Source: Sequoia sempervirens | Lineage: Eukaryota > Streptophyta > Pinopsida > Cupressales > Cupressaceae | Reading direction: 5' to 3' | DNA: 64,000 bases | Assembly: GCA_007258455.2 (NCBI GenBank) | Contig: VDFB02270651.1 | Coordinates: forward strand, 495,955,370-496,019,369 | Part shown: piece after piece, positions 1-12,692 of the stretch | How positions within the stretch are numbered: the first letter of the stretch is position 1 | Layout: each line of letters opens with the position of its first letter | Made by a program: the position numbers and the translations under genes | Notes under the pieces: generated by a model | The model's input: the letters and a program-made list of their open reading frames with translations, nothing else | Database searches by the model: none | What the model was told of the DNA's origin: nothing

Positions 1-1475
1 CTGTGTGTTGGAGGTGGAAGGTTGACAGTTGGAGTCACAGAAAAGTTAGAGAAAGAAATGGATCAAGAGAAGAACCATTTATAAAGAATGAGAGTAATAT
101 GTCGGGTAAGACCCATAAAAGAGGTGGCTAGAAGAGCTGTAATGTTGAGTCAACGTGACACAAAGTAAGTTGCAGAAGCGGACAAAGTTAAACATTATTC
201 ATCCAAGAGGTTTGTAAAGATGATAAAATAGAAGAGAAAAAACCATTGTGCAGTTAAAGTTGAAAAGAGGTTGACTGACGCAAATTTTACCTTTCAAAAA
301 TGATTCAACAAAAGAAGAGGGTACATATTGATCATTCTGGAGGTTTGTAAATATGATAAACGAGAAAAGGAGAGAAAAAATAAGGTGCATCTATTGTTGC
401 AAGGCTGCAAAGAGGTTGACTGAAGCAGATATGCGTTTCAAAAAAGGTGCAACAAAGGAATAAACAGTAACTGAGGGAGATGCAATCAAGACTGCACCAT
501 GAGATGGAACGATGAAGAGAAAATTAGATTTTGGAGTATGGAAAACATCCATGAAAATGGGGGAAGAATGAGGATTGCTAGCACCGAGGAAGAGGATGAC
601 CATGCCACGAGGGCTTACATAAAATTGAGATGCTGGAAATAAGCAAAAAGTGTAAATCCAAATGTTGAGGAAAAAGATACAAACAGGGGAGAGGACCTGA
701 GTACGTTTCAATAGTTGTGATAGTAGTTGTTTATATAATGTCCAATATTTTTATCAATATTGGACCAGTAGTTGTGACTTTAAAGTTGTTAGTGTTGATG
801 ATGACTACCCATAATTAAACAAAATGTATTCCTTTGATCTAAAAAGCAACCAATCATGTGATTCCACATCAGTGCTCAATAAAATATGCTATGAATGCAC
901 AAGTATTGGTCTCACCTTTTTTTTTGGGCCTTTTTGGACACCTTGACAAAAAGCATGCTGATGTGGCATCATATTTGATGATGTGGCCCTGAAACCTAAG
1001 TTATAAGTAGGGGACTTGCCAAATAAGCTGCTGTAAAAAATTGGGAGTGATTTGAAATTTCCACATAGGATAATTAGAAGCGCGAAGTTAGAGTGCACAA
1101 CTACTCTAGAAAAAGAACGAATTGCAGAGAAAATGAACATTGTTCAGGACACTGCCATAGCTGATGAAGATGATGATGTATGCTAAACAAGTTACAACGG
1201 CTGCTTCCATGGAGCACGGAAATTAATCTAAAAAGAAAAGAGTACCGTCTCATGGTGACACAATTTCATTTACACTTGCGACATTGATGACAAAGAACAA
1301 CTGTTACCAGATCCCAACATTACAAGCAAGGTGGAATGTCATAAGTAAGTGAAAAAATGATTTTTTTTTGAAATGGTGAATATGAGAGCAGAAGAAGCAC
1401 CCATCTTTTTTAATTAGGGTAAAGCTTTTATCCGGAGCTATGAACAAGAACAAGGGATTTTGAAAGGGTCCTACG

Positions 1476-2353
1476 TGTAATGTCATTTTTTCTCTTATGG
1501 TTATTAAGTATTAAATATTAGCAACAAATTTAATATAACAAATATTAGAGTTAATATAATTTATAATATGTAATATTATCAAAATAAATCAAAATAAATG
1601 TGAATAATTAATGTAAGCTACAAATATGTGACAATTAAATAATCAACATAGTAAATGGAATAACACCTCCACATAGATTAATCATATTAACACCAAATCA
1701 TATAGACAATATTCCCAATATTATTGAATCAATGGTTCTCAATACTTATCTTAAAGTCATGGAAAGACTACTATCCGCAAGCAGAGGAATGGTTATAGAT
1801 CTAGGTCGTTTCCCAGCACAAACACCACTGGAAGAACCGGTTCTTGCACAGTATCAACTTGTCTTCACAGCATAAACTCAGCCCTAGCTAGGACAACACT
1901 CCCAGAGTAACCCCGAGTTGGACATACGCTATGTGCCCCTTTCCGATAAGCAAACGTCACCTTAGACCCTGAACCTCAACTCCCAAACCTCCCTTCACCC
2001 CATCCGACGTCTCACATACTATATAAGCCTTAGGATGGTTTCAAATTGTCCTTTTAATAATTATTTAAATAAATAAATAATATTCTTTTCCAAAGTTTTA
2101 TATATATATTCTTTGCTTATCTCTTTTTAACTACCTCCCTTTTAATTCTAAAGGGTCATTTTCATAATTTTTCTTCGGAGAAAGACACATACATACGCTT
2201 ATATAAGGTACAAAGGAGAAGACACAAGGAGCCAAATAAATAAACAAAATAAAATAATGTAACAGCCTAAAAACAACAAAAAAACAACCAACCAAACCAA
2301 ACCAGCAACCCCAACGAACAGGGGCATTTAAAACTGAATCACCCGAAGAAGCA
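1476..2353 (-). mobile_element. Solo LTR, left-arm copy
   Basis: On the - strand the segment begins TGCTTCTTCGG and ends GACATTACA, the TG...CA termini of an LTR. It is flanked by similar 6-mers, CCTACG (1470-1475) and CCCACG (2354-2359), which match at 5 of 6 positions. The right-arm partner at 18071-19115 has the same ends and the same flanks, so the insertion predates the duplication. A TATA-like CTTATATAAG and a leader region are visible in the right-arm copy. No internal coding region is attached, so this is a solo LTR. The exact 5' end is inferred from the flanking repeat and could be off by a few bases. Confidence 0.5.
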
Positions 2354-2764
2354 CCCACGTTATGTGATAAATTCCAATCAAGCTTCAAGAATCTACTTCA
2401 TATGCATTCTAATGATTGAGGGACTAGTAGAAAATACTCATTAATCAAAGCTTCCTTGAAAAACAACAAACGTACCATGGGTCAGTGGATTTGCTCATTA
2501 AGTTGAATTTGTGCCGAAGAGCCAAACGTGTTTATTTTGAATGGAGCATCAAAGAGGCTGTCATTCTTCATACAGAATACTGCAGTCAGATTATATCAGG
2601 GAATGCCATTGTCAATATACCCAAGCAATGCGAAGACAGAGAGTGCACAATTTACCCTAGCTAAGCAGACAGAAGAAGTACGATTTAATCTAAGGGGTAA
2701 CCATAAGAAAATAGTTATTACATATAATTTGAATGAAGAGGTTCAGGAATTTTAATGAGTATAC

Positions 2765-4852
2765 TAAATATTGTTTATATTGATTAGTTATTTGTTTGTG
2801 GTAGTTGTAGATTTCAATTATATTTTTGGTTTTTTTTTAACAATATTTTATTCTCAGAAATCAATGGAAACTTTGCCTTCCATTTGCGTAGTTATTGATG
2901 ATCAACAGATCATCATTCATGCTCATACTTTTTGCTCGCTCTTTCAATACCATCAATTGGTATCAGTGTGCAGGAAGATGGAAGGAGGAAGCGCGGTTTG
3001 TAGAGGTTATATTTAATAAGTCTTACGACCAGATCCACGGGTGGCAGGCTGGCTGTCGATATGCATCAAAGCCTGAAGGATAGAGAAATTTCGTCTCAAA
3101 TAAATCCAGCCTAATTGATCAAAGCCTGTCAATATCCTGCAGCGAAGATTGCAGCATTGGATGTGAAGACTGGAGCAGGTTGAATAGGGCCTCTAGGCTT
3201 TAAATGAGGCAGTAGTTGCAGCCAGAAAAGGGAAAGGAGATGCCGGAGAAAGAGGGGCAATTTACAAGCTAATATTTGCAGAGTAATTTTGTTTGCTGAA
3301 TGCCATTTGAAGATTTCCGTGGATCGAATTAGAATTGAAGCACTGGAAATCAGGTTTTGCACAACCTTTTAATATTCTGTTGTTGAGTAAATATTTTATT
3401 TCTGGTATTTTTCAAACAGTAGCAACAAATATATATTTAAAAAATAGTGCATACCTAGTTTGGTTGATGATTGTTGGTATTGAGAAATTGAATTTGCAAA
3501 GAGAAGTGCAGTTAGGGGGATTTTGCAAGAGGATTATCAGAATTTGTGATTGATAGCAGGAGTTGATTTTTTATTTTGTAAGGTATTTTGCTACATTTTT
3601 TAAAGATGGTATATGTAGAAGAGGCATTGGGGTGGTTGATTTCTATTTTTGATAGGATGTTAATTTTGTTTAAGAAGGCGAATATTATAAAAATCTAAGA
3701 ATTTATGAGAAATTGTCAGTAAAGGGTATAAAGAACCAAAGGATATAAACATGTTCAATAATTAACAGAAAAGATGATTTAAGATAGATGAACAAAAGTT
3801 CAATGAAGCATCATGTCTAATTTAGGGAATATCAAGTCAATCAAAAACAGACATGAAATATTCATGTAAATGCATATCAGAGTGCTCACCTAACAAAACT
3901 GCAAACATTAAGAAAGAGTTCTGAAAATATCAAAATGGGTCCTAATGTATTAGACTATTAGTAAATGAATTTTTAACTAAGGTTGAAGATATTGCAAATC
4001 AAATGAAGACTCTAGGTGATAATTTGAATAATTGATATGCGACTGAAGAAATCTTGAGAAGTTTTCTTCCAAAATTTGACAATATTTTAAGTTTTAACAA
4101 TTGAAATGTCAAAGGACCTCACAATAATAAAAATTGATTAATTAAGAGGCATTTATTAACACTCAAGAAAGAATGAAAAATAGTGAAGAAAGCCTAGAGT
4201 CTAAGGTCAACATTAGGGGTAAAAAGAACAATTTTTCTATAAGTTATCAAAAAAATGTTTATAGAAAGGATTCTCACTCTAAAAATGAGTATAGAGGAGA
4301 GTGTAGTCGCATTTATCAAGGAAGAGTTTTGATTATAGAGGCAGGAATAAAAATTTTAGATGTAGGCGCTAAGGTAGAAGTAGGGATAATATTAGAGACA
4401 AAAGAAATATCAAGTGTTTTCGTTGTAACAAATTTGGTCATTATGAATCAAAATGCTAGCATAAACAATCCACACATAACACTATAGAAGATAATCATAA
4501 TTTGTTTATATCTCGATATAAATACCAATGAAGACACTTTGTGTTATATGGATTTTGGTTGCTTTTCACACATGGCTTCTAAGGAGAATCTGTTTAGTGA
4601 TTTCGATGAAAAATATAGTAGCACTCTTGTGTTAGTGGATAATCAATCCCATGGAACTAAGGGAAAAGGCACTATTGTGGTGATTAGTGAACATCGTAAA
4701 ACATATTTCTAACATTTGATGGGGTCCTACTCTAAAAAGAATTTGTTATCAATTGGTCAAATCCTAGAACAAAATTACCAAGTTATCTTTGATAGGAATG
4801 AATGCATAAGTAAAGACAAGTCACAAATGTATTTAGTTGTTTCATGAGCCCA
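2765..4852 (+). mobile_element. 5' part of a Copia retrotransposon, cut by the gap
   Basis: An LTR of about 188 bp (2765-2952) is followed after 5 bp by a primer-binding site TGGTATCAGTG (2958), which resembles the initiator-Met tRNA site used by many Copia elements. Downstream is a decayed gag. A CCHC zinc knuckle reading CFRCNKFGHYESKC (4415-4456) is followed at once by a stop codon. Then comes a protease-like stretch DFGCFSHMASKEN starting at 4551, a mutated form of the usual D-S-G motif. The element stops at the N gap. The partner element at 11834-17658 supplies the rest. Stops and frameshifts make this copy non-functional. Confidence 0.75.
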
Positions 4853-4952
4853 NNNNNNNNNNNNNNNNNNNNNNNNNNNNNNNNNNNNNNNNNNNNNNNN
4901 NNNNNNNNNNNNNNNNNNNNNNNNNNNNNNNNNNNNNNNNNNNNNNNNNNNN
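4853..4952. other. Scaffold gap (100 N)
   Basis: Exactly 100 unknown bases. A run of this round size usually stands for a gap of unknown length. The sequence on its left is mid-Copia; the sequence on its right (from 4953) does not continue that element, so material is missing or two unrelated contigs have been joined here. Confidence 0.97.
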
Positions 4953-7900
4953 GTTAGAGTTTATATAGTGTAGAAAGGAAATATATCCTCATTGAAATTT
5001 TATTAAGTCTCATCTTACCATTATTCACCATGTGGAAGAAAACCAACAAATAGGTGTAGTCCTTTGCTTCATGTCATCTTTATTCCAAATAGGTACATGT
5101 TTTTAAAGCATCTTGCTAATCTAGCAACATGGAAAACATGTATCCTAGCTATTGGTTGTATACTTTCACTCTTGTTCTCCATTCAACTAGTTAGCAACAT
5201 TTGGGTCATTATATATTTGTGTACCAATTGTGCACAAAATATCACTACACGTTATTTTTAGTGCCACTATAAATTATGGTAAACCTTTAGTTGCTATTTT
5301 TCTCCTTTTAGTGCAACAATTCATTTCAATCATCTTTATTCTTTTTCATTTATTATTTTTTTCTAAAAGATTTTGAAGAACAACTGATATCCTAATAATA
5401 TCTTTGTGATAAACATTAATTAAGTAGTGTCATGTCATGTCCCCTTTTTGTAATAATCTAGGTTATGTATTATTCAATTACCCTTTTCCTATTTTTCCCA
5501 TCTCCCCTAGTCCTATTTTGTATTTGTGTTCTTCCTCCTTTTTCCCCTAGTGTATGTATAAGTTCCACAAAGCATTTTAGTTTGAAGGTGTGCTCAATCT
5601 TCTAATTGTTTGCCAATCATCAAAGTTTCAGAGTTCTCCATCTAGGCATGCCTCCATATCTAACTCCAACCTTTCCTTGGCCCTTATCAAACTTGCAAAC
5701 TTCTTCATCTGATCATGCTTTACATTCTTCCACTACTCTTCCTTTGTATTTGTTATTCTTTTAGACCTATATTTATCAACACGCCAATTGCTTGACCCCC
5801 AACACTTTGACCTATGGTATGAGTCTTATGGTGTCCCCAACACTCAATCCTCGATCCTCAATACTTGATATTCATGCCTTTGTTTCAATTCTCTTCACAA
5901 CGCCCCAACATGTATCATAATGTCATTAATGGTCAATTTAGCACGGTAACTTTCAAAAGTGGGACTTTTTTCCCACCCATAATCATTGTTCAAATTTAAA
6001 ATTATGGATTTATATTATGGTCGACCCATTATTGTTATGATAGATATAAAGGAATGAACACTTCCATTAGGGGCATCACCTACACTTAATCAAATTCCTT
6101 TTAAAATCCATTTTGAGCACGTGCTCAAGTGTGGGAATCCTAGGATGAAAACCCTAGTGATTTTGGAAGGTGATTCATACAGAGTTCATATTTGAGCTTC
6201 ATTAGATATGGAATCCAACCACATTGTATTGATTTGTTTCACCATTACTAACGGTATGAATTTTTATTACAATTAATTATGTCATAAAAATATTTGAATG
6301 TATTATTATCATTATTGTAATTAGAAATAGATCAAGATTTACACATGTTATGTGTCGATAAGAAAATCAGGAGTTATTTGTGTCATTCATTGGTCAAAAT
6401 ATAACAATATTTTTGATGAAGAAATAGTAATTTTAATTTAATTTTTCTAAAATCTGAGTGAATGCTACAATCATTACTGATGCTATTCAAATAATAAAAG
6501 CTTGTGGAAGGTTAAGAATTAGATTTGTATTATTATTTTGGCATGGGACATTACAAGTCATCATCAAACTGTGATATGTTTTGTCTTTCTTTCCCATGCC
6601 CAAGAAAAGAAACACAAAGTAAATTTTCAATAAGCCATAATCTATCTATATGTTCATGAATATGTTATTTTAAGTTTGTTGGTATTAGTTATTGAGATTG
6701 ATTTGATGTTGATGATATGGGTGATTTTTTTTGGATTCTAGTGATTGTGCTGATAGTATTTGCAATAATTGTTGTGGTATCATTAAATAAACAACATGAA
6801 AGTGGAAGAAAATTGTTACGTGGTTTAGTAGCCACCATTTCTCTATCTATACACATGCATCTCCACTTTCCATAATGGTAAGACCTACCATCTATTTTTC
6901 AATCCTCTTGATGAATAGGATAAAATCATTGATGTTAGTATAAGAGATGGTCCACTAATATATATATATGGTAGTTTGTCATGTGTGAATGCTCATTGGT
7001 TGGAGAGACTATTCAAATCAACATCTAAATCATATATTTAATATGGTAATGATGTATTTATGGAGGATGGTGATTGAGCCGAAGAATGTGAAGTAATTGA
7101 CATTCACTAAAGGAGCTCAAATTCCTAGATGCTTAAGATTTAAATTCATTCAAAAGAGTTTGGAGTGTGTTCTAGGTAGTTTAGAGAGTGTGTACACCAT
7201 CCTATACAAAAGAACTAACAAACGATTGAGCTTCTTTATATAATTGTTTAATGATTTGAAACACATCATATTTACACCATATTAATTTAACAATTGCTAT
7301 AAATCTTTGTTACACCAAAAATTAATAAATTAAAATTTAAAATTTAAAAATATTTCTATTAAAAACACATAATTCTATGTTTTGATTGAGATTATTTTTA
7401 TTAAAAATAATGTTTTAGATTTATTATTGAGAAGTATTTCTATTTGGTCCCCACTTTGTCCACTGTAAACCTTTCTAAGTTTGGGACCTACTAAAAGCGG
7501 CCACCCTCCCATCATTTTAGAAACTCGTATGCAGTTTTCTTAAATATGTTTACCACTATAATGTCTGATTGTGTGTACGTACTCTTGAGGGTACAAGTTC
7601 AATTAATGATAATATTTACATTCAAGAGAGAATTTTTTGCGGCCCGAGATACCTACATAAATAAGATCTTCGTATTGCCTAAATTTTAACACGCATCATG
7701 ACATGATTGAAATGCAACAACAGTGAATAATAGGACAGCCGTAAATGGTACTCTTATGAGTTTAGGATTTCATGAAAGATTGTTACAAAATCTAAAATAA
7801 AATAATTCAATTGTTTTGTGTTCTGAAAGGAACAATATGATGTCAGTACTCTCCTTGTATTCATATCCTAGGCACCGTTGAAATGATGTTTGAAGTGAGA

Positions 7901-8077
7901 TTTCTATGAAAACGTGCAAAAGTGTGTACTTATGTAATCACATAAGTTTTTGCTGTACGTAATTATTCTGCAGGGGTTGCAGATTTCAAGGATTGATAAC
8001 GAATATGAACATTAAGCTTAAATTAGGTACAACTGTTGGACGATTGATGATTTTATGCAGAAGTGAAGAAGAAAATA
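4953..8077. other. Non-coding stretch upstream of the unknown gene
   Basis: About 3.1 kb of AT-rich DNA with no ORF that looks like a protein and no element boundaries I can support. Any promoter or 5' non-coding exon of the gene starting at 8078 should lie here. Possible splice acceptors ending in CAG are seen at about 7972 and at 8060, so the start codon may sit in an exon preceded by an intron. Confidence 0.4.
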
Positions 8078-8749
8078 ATGGGGTCAAGAACAACGAGGGG
8101 ATGGCCAAGAGAGAAAGCCAACAATTATCAATGGAATCAAGCAAGAGGAAGAGGAAAATATCATCACCCATATTACCAACCTCCAAAACACAGGCAATTA
8201 GCAGGCAACCCACGCTTCAAGTATTTTCCTTGGCGGCAGCAGCAGCAACAAAGTCCAATTTTACGACCAGTCTCTGCAGGGAAACACCCACATCCTCAAA
8301 GATTCCAAAACCCAAATGGTTACTCACAATATGTAGAAACAGGGTGTGGTGGAATTTTTGGGCAGCAACAGCAGAACTATTGGCCTGATCACGCTTATAA
8401 CTATCAGCAGCAGCAACGACAAGAACAAGCCTTAGTTCATGCCCATAATGAGATCCACTGTTATGATATTCGTGCCCCACAAATGCTTCTGAACCCATTT
8501 GTAAACGAGCATACTTCATTTGTGAATGAGTATACTCCATTGTCAGCTACAGCTTCTATGATCTCATCTGTAAATGGAGTTGGGAATGGATCATTGACAC
8601 ATAGTGGTACCTACAATAGTAATAGTAATCAACTAAATGATGAATATCAATTGCACCCATTTTCAGCTATGTCCAAACAGCAATATTTTCCTCATTCTAG
8701 GAGAGGATATTACCAGTTAGAACAGCCACACTTTCAGTTTCAACTACCG
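8078..8749 (+). CDS. Unknown Gln-rich protein, first coding exon (residues 1-224)
   Basis: I do not recognise the family. The exon starts at ATG 8078, the first Met after an in-frame stop at 8048. It encodes 224 residues and ends at a CCG|GTGAGA splice donor (GT at 8750) exactly between codons. The protein starts MGSRTTRGWPREKANNYQW. It is basic and rich in Arg, Gly, Tyr and His near the N-terminus (RGRGKYHHPYYQPP), then Gln-rich with short Q runs at roughly residues 53-60, 92-95 and 109-112. A small near-repeat (FVNEHTSFVNEYT) follows at about 148-160. No membrane segment or catalytic motif is seen, and the composition suggests a disordered protein. It joins in phase 0 to 25530-26381. The splice model is inferred from the sites and shared reading frame; transcript data would settle it. 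Confidence 0.7.
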
Positions 8750-9553
8750 GTGAGAATTCTATCAATATTTGAAAATCTGTTAATTTCATTTTAGAAAATT
8801 ACTAAGCAGCTCACTCTAATGCAAATGAAGTATTGCTTAAAATTTCGTTCTTTATAACCAATGCAGAGCATCTCTGAAATTAGTTCCCCTTTTTACCTTT
8901 AACAAACCAATCTGGAAACTTACTACAGAATAGCTTTAGTTGCTTACCTTTTTGTACTGATTTTTTTCTTAGTGGCGCAAATTATCTGTCAAAAATGTTG
9001 TACAGGATATCATATTCGCACTGCAAGTTTTCTGAATGAGTCTGCACTTTACAAGTTTGGAAATTTGTGCTGTTTTACGTTGAGATTTACAATAAATTTA
9101 CTATAGAAGCAATGCTGTCTTCTCTCCAGTAGATATCCGAAACAATCTTTTTATTCTGTAACAAGAACTTCTAACAACCAAAAAGGACTACTGTTTTTGT
9201 AATTAGTTATAGCCCTCAAAATTTTGAAGCTTGTTCTTCATAACCTAAAGGCCCCATGCAGCTGTACAGCTGAAAATGTTCAGTGGGTGCTACTGAGATA
9301 ATCTTAGGGCACATTTATAGTGAAAGGGTACAAGGAATTTAAAATTTGGATACAATTTGAAGTATAGGGAAAATTAAAGAGATATGGATGATAAAAATTG
9401 AAAATATTTAGACAATATTTTTTATCACTTTAAACTTGTAATCATTGATGTTTCTTCGATAGGAGAATAAGGGACTGCAAATGTTTTCCAGAATTTTGGG
9501 GATAGAAGTATCTGTAATTTTAAAAATAATTGCAATTTACTGAATCTGCAAGG

Positions 9554-9563
9554 ACAATCCCCC
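9554..9563. repeat. Target-site duplication, LINE, left copy
   Basis: ACAATCCCCC here is repeated at 11436-11445. The pair brackets the truncated LINE, as expected for target-primed reverse transcription. Confidence 0.7.
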
Positions 9564-11435
9564 GTTTTGACATAAAGGAGGGGTAAATTTTTTATTAAAA
9601 CAAAAAGAAGTACAAAGCAAGGGCACTACATAGCCCTATCAAGCTCCAGCAAGTGATCCAATTGTTGAGACAGATCCAGGGGTAACTGACCCCGGTCCAC
9701 CAGATTCCAATCATGAATATGATCAGAAGCCCATTTAGCCAAACAATCAGCAACACCATTCCATTCTCTAGGAATATGAGTGAAAGTAACAAACTCCAAA
9801 GAAACACAGAGGTTGAAAATCTAATCAACAATCAAAGCCAAATGCCGGCTAACATCATCTAACTGCCGCCTATTCAACAAGTTCACCACAACTTGGGAAT
9901 CAAACTCACATATGATCCTTCGCCACCCCAATCGACTTCCATGCTCCACAATGTATAAAATGGCCTGAGCCTCCATTAAATTATTAGTATGAAGACCCTT
10001 ATAAACAGAGAAGATAAATTGAACATCTGCAAAGCTATCCTGACCAACACCACCAATTCTAGCATGACCAGGGTTTCCTCGAGAAGAGCAATCCGTGTTG
10101 ATTTTTAAGACTCCCTGAGGTGGAGGAGACCATCTCCCCTCCCTATTCACCTTCGGGGTAGGATGTCGACATCTTTTGCGCATGAGCTGTCATTGCTGAG
10201 GAGGAAGATGAAGCCGATTACAACAACCAACATCAGAAGGATCCACTAATGCTAACAAATCACACTTAGCCACAACAGAACTTCCCCCAAAGAATGTAGA
10301 ATTTTCCACCACAACCGAGGGGCCACCAACATCACATCTCGAAAAATCCAACGATTCCTTTCCAACCAAAGGTTCCAAATAATAAAGGATGGACCAAGAG
10401 CCCAAGCAACTTGAAGAAAGGAAGTAGAAACAGGGGCCCTGCCTCACTAATCCACAAACCCAGCCAACGAGGAAACATGCCTATAGGGCGTATTCCACAC
10501 CCTCCACCAAAAATGCCAAATCTCCCCAGCATAGGAACACTGGAAGAAGAGATGAGAGACACTCTCCTCATAGTTACGACACAAAACACACATTGAAGGG
10601 CCTTGGAAACCGCGCTTACATAAATTATCCCAAGTAAGACATTGATTTTGAGCTACCAACCACATGAAGAAATTGCACTTGGGCCACGACAACTTATGCC
10701 AGACTCACCAAGGGACCTCAATTTCCCCAAACAACTGCCTACCAAGCTGCTTATAACCAGCAGATATAGAGTACTTCCCGGACAAATCAAAACCATCCCA
10801 AGCCAAGACATCAAGGCCCCTCAAAGAATTACAAGCACGGGAAGCCAAAAGCTGAGCAAGATCACGCCTATCCTCCACAGACCTCCTAGGTGGCCACTCG
10901 GAAGGATGCTTCCAACGAAAGCTTACAACCGATCCACAATGCTATGCAACCTTATAATGCTCAACAGTATCCCAGCCAACCACAGAAAAAACATCAGAAA
11001 GGGACTATAGGTGAGGAAAAGTAGAGAGAATAGGTGGGTGACCATCCCAAGAATCTAACCAAAAAAGAGTCTATAACCCCGAATGACAAATCCAAAAAAG
11101 CGCACGGTTAATCAAATGTGCCCCCACTTTCAAAGTATGCCAAATCATAGAACCACTCCCCTCCAGAGGATAGGGAGGAACCTCAAAAGAAGCAACACCC
11201 CTAAGATATTTATGGTTGAGAATACGGGCCCATAATTGGTCTTAATTGGTACGCCAACGCCAGTAAAGCTTAGCAGCCAGAACTTGCCCATTCGAAATAG
11301 CAAAGCGTAAACAAAGACCACCCTCTTGCTTTGGTCTACACACAGATTCCCACTTAACAAGGCTCCACTTAGTAGACATCAAGTTACCACTCCAAAGAAA
11401 TTGATGTGAGAGAGCATCAAATTCCCCAAGGAGAT
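9564..11435 (-). mobile_element. 5'-truncated L1-type LINE with RNase H domain
   Basis: On the - strand the order is: the C-terminal end of a reverse transcriptase (about 11440-11240, GEFDALSHQFLWSGN and WESVCRPKQEGGLCLR); a zf-RVT zinc-binding segment (10690-10450, CVLCRNYEESVSHLFFQC); and an RNase H domain (about 10110-9640, starting LKINTDCSSRGNPGHA, with E in NLMEAQAIL and D in EFDSQVVVNLL). This is the usual layout of plant L1 elements that carry RNase H. The 5' end with endonuclease and most of the RT is missing. The A-rich 3' end is near 9565-9600. The flanking 10-bp direct repeats ACAATCCCCC fix the ends. Several frameshifts make it inactive. It lies antisense in the host intron. Confidence 0.85.
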
Positions 11436-11445
11436 ACAATCCCCC

Positions 11446-11833
11446 TTTTTAATTTTTAAAGGTTTTTAACATCTTTTTCCTTATAAAGTTACTATTAATT
11501 ATATTTTATAAACCAAATGTAACAGGCTGCCTGGCTCTGAAAACATGGATGCCCCCTCCAAATCCCTGTCAGGGATGTCACCTGGACTAATTATACTTTT
11601 AGTGCCTTAATATTCTCTGCAGTTACTGCAAATCTCTAGCCCCCAACCCTTTCATATCTCTAACAACTGTTCACCTAAACAACCTCTACTCCTGGTTTTT
11701 ATGTAATAATATTTTTATTTACTGATTCTTGTATTGTATGGGACCACCTGAATCAGAAATATCGGAGCAGAGTCCTCTCTATGTGACCCATGATTTAAAT
11801 TTGATTTCGGAGCACACACCTTGCATTATTTCC
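11446..11833. other. Intron sequence between LINE and Copia
   Basis: About 390 bp with no gene or element signature; presumably original intron DNA. Confidence 0.4.
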
Positions 11834-12024
11834 TGGTATTGAAGGAGCAAGCAAAAAAATATGAATATGACTGACTGATGATCTGCAGATCATCAATAAT
11901 TGTACAAATAGAAGCAAAATTTCCGTTGATTTCTGAGAATAAATATTGTACATATATAGAACCCAAAACAACTGAAATCTACAACTACCACAAACAAATA
12001 ACTGATCATTATAAACAATGTTCA
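11834..12024 (-). repeat. 3' LTR of the Copia element
   Basis: Direct repeat of 17471-17658, diverged by substitutions and small indels. On the - strand it starts TGAACATTG and ends with a degraded CCA. The divergence between the two LTRs indicates an old insertion. Confidence 0.8.
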
Positions 12025-12386
12025 TTATCTTACATTCTTCCCCATAATGAACGTTTTAAAAAATAGTCGTTACTCTATCATTTCTCCACATAATGAACAT
12101 TTGGAAGAACACCAACCAAATCTCAAAGTTTTTGAAATTGATCACAAGTAAGAAACTTTGTGAAGATATCAGCAAGTTGTGTCTCTCTAGGACAATACAC
12201 AAGTTCAACCAAACCTTGTTGAACCAGCTTGCAGATGTAGTGGTGTTGAATGTCAATATGCTTAGTCATGTTCTGAAACACTGGATTCTTACTCATTTGA
12301 ATAGTACTTTGATCATCTCAATACAACATTGTGGGATCATTCTAGATTTTTTGCATATCTTGTAACAATATCCTCAACCAAGTTAC

Positions 12387-12692
12387 TTAGCAAGCAACAA
12401 AAGTAGCAGCTTTATATTCAGCGTCTGTAGTAGAATGAAATGTAGTGGGTTGTTTCTTGGACTTCCAAGAAATTACTGTAGAAACAAGGCAAAAAGTATA
12501 ATCAAAACTAGACTTCTGATCATCTATAGAACCTCCCCAATCTAAACTAGTATATCCAACTAACTTACTCTCCTTTGAATGCTGAAAATGAAAACCAAAA
12601 TGCAATGTCCATTGAAGATACTTGAGAATCCTCTTAGCAGTACTCCAATGTGTCTCCTTAGGTTTTGACATGTACCTAGATACCAAGGTCAC
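12387..12692 (-). pseudogene. Copia RNase H domain fragment
   Basis: This open stretch of about 100 codons reads like the end of a Copia polyprotein: THWSTAKRILKYLQWTL, then DWGGSIDDQKS, then TDAEYKAATFVAC. These match the conserved RNase H block that removes the RNA strand during reverse transcription, including the D and TDAEY acidic residues. It continues the RT fragments at 13566-12676 in a different frame, so the polyprotein is broken. No independent function is expected. Confidence 0.85.

Larger units (their letters stand above)
1..4852. repeat. Left arm of a large inverted duplication
   Basis: This stretch is the reverse complement of 15588-22467: base 1 pairs with 22467 and base 4852 with 15588. 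The part from about 2440 to 4852 is nearly identical to its partner, with a few substitutions and a 17-bp length difference. The part from 1 to about 2440 has larger indels, including roughly 100-170 bp of extra low-complexity and leader sequence in the right arm. The right arm also carries a 1.87 kb solo LTR that is absent here. The arm starts at or before the window edge and ends exactly at the N gap, in the middle of a Copia element. It holds a solo LTR (1476-2353) and the 5' part of that Copia element. I see no host gene in it; short ORFs at 391-711 and 199-390 show no protein features. Confidence 0.9.

Noticed and set aside
391..711. 106-codon ORF present in both arms of the inverted duplication
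   Set aside because: Conservation is explained by the duplication of the whole segment; composition is ordinary for C/T-rich DNA and no domain is seen.
5064..5261. 65-codon ORF with hydrophobic stretches after the gap
   Set aside because: No start context, no homologous motif, and the surrounding DNA is non-coding in composition.
8217..8540. 107-codon ORF antisense to exon 1 of the unknown gene
   Set aside because: Shadow of the Gln-rich frame (poly-Ala opposite CAG-type repeats); the + strand frame has splice sites and continues in exon 2.
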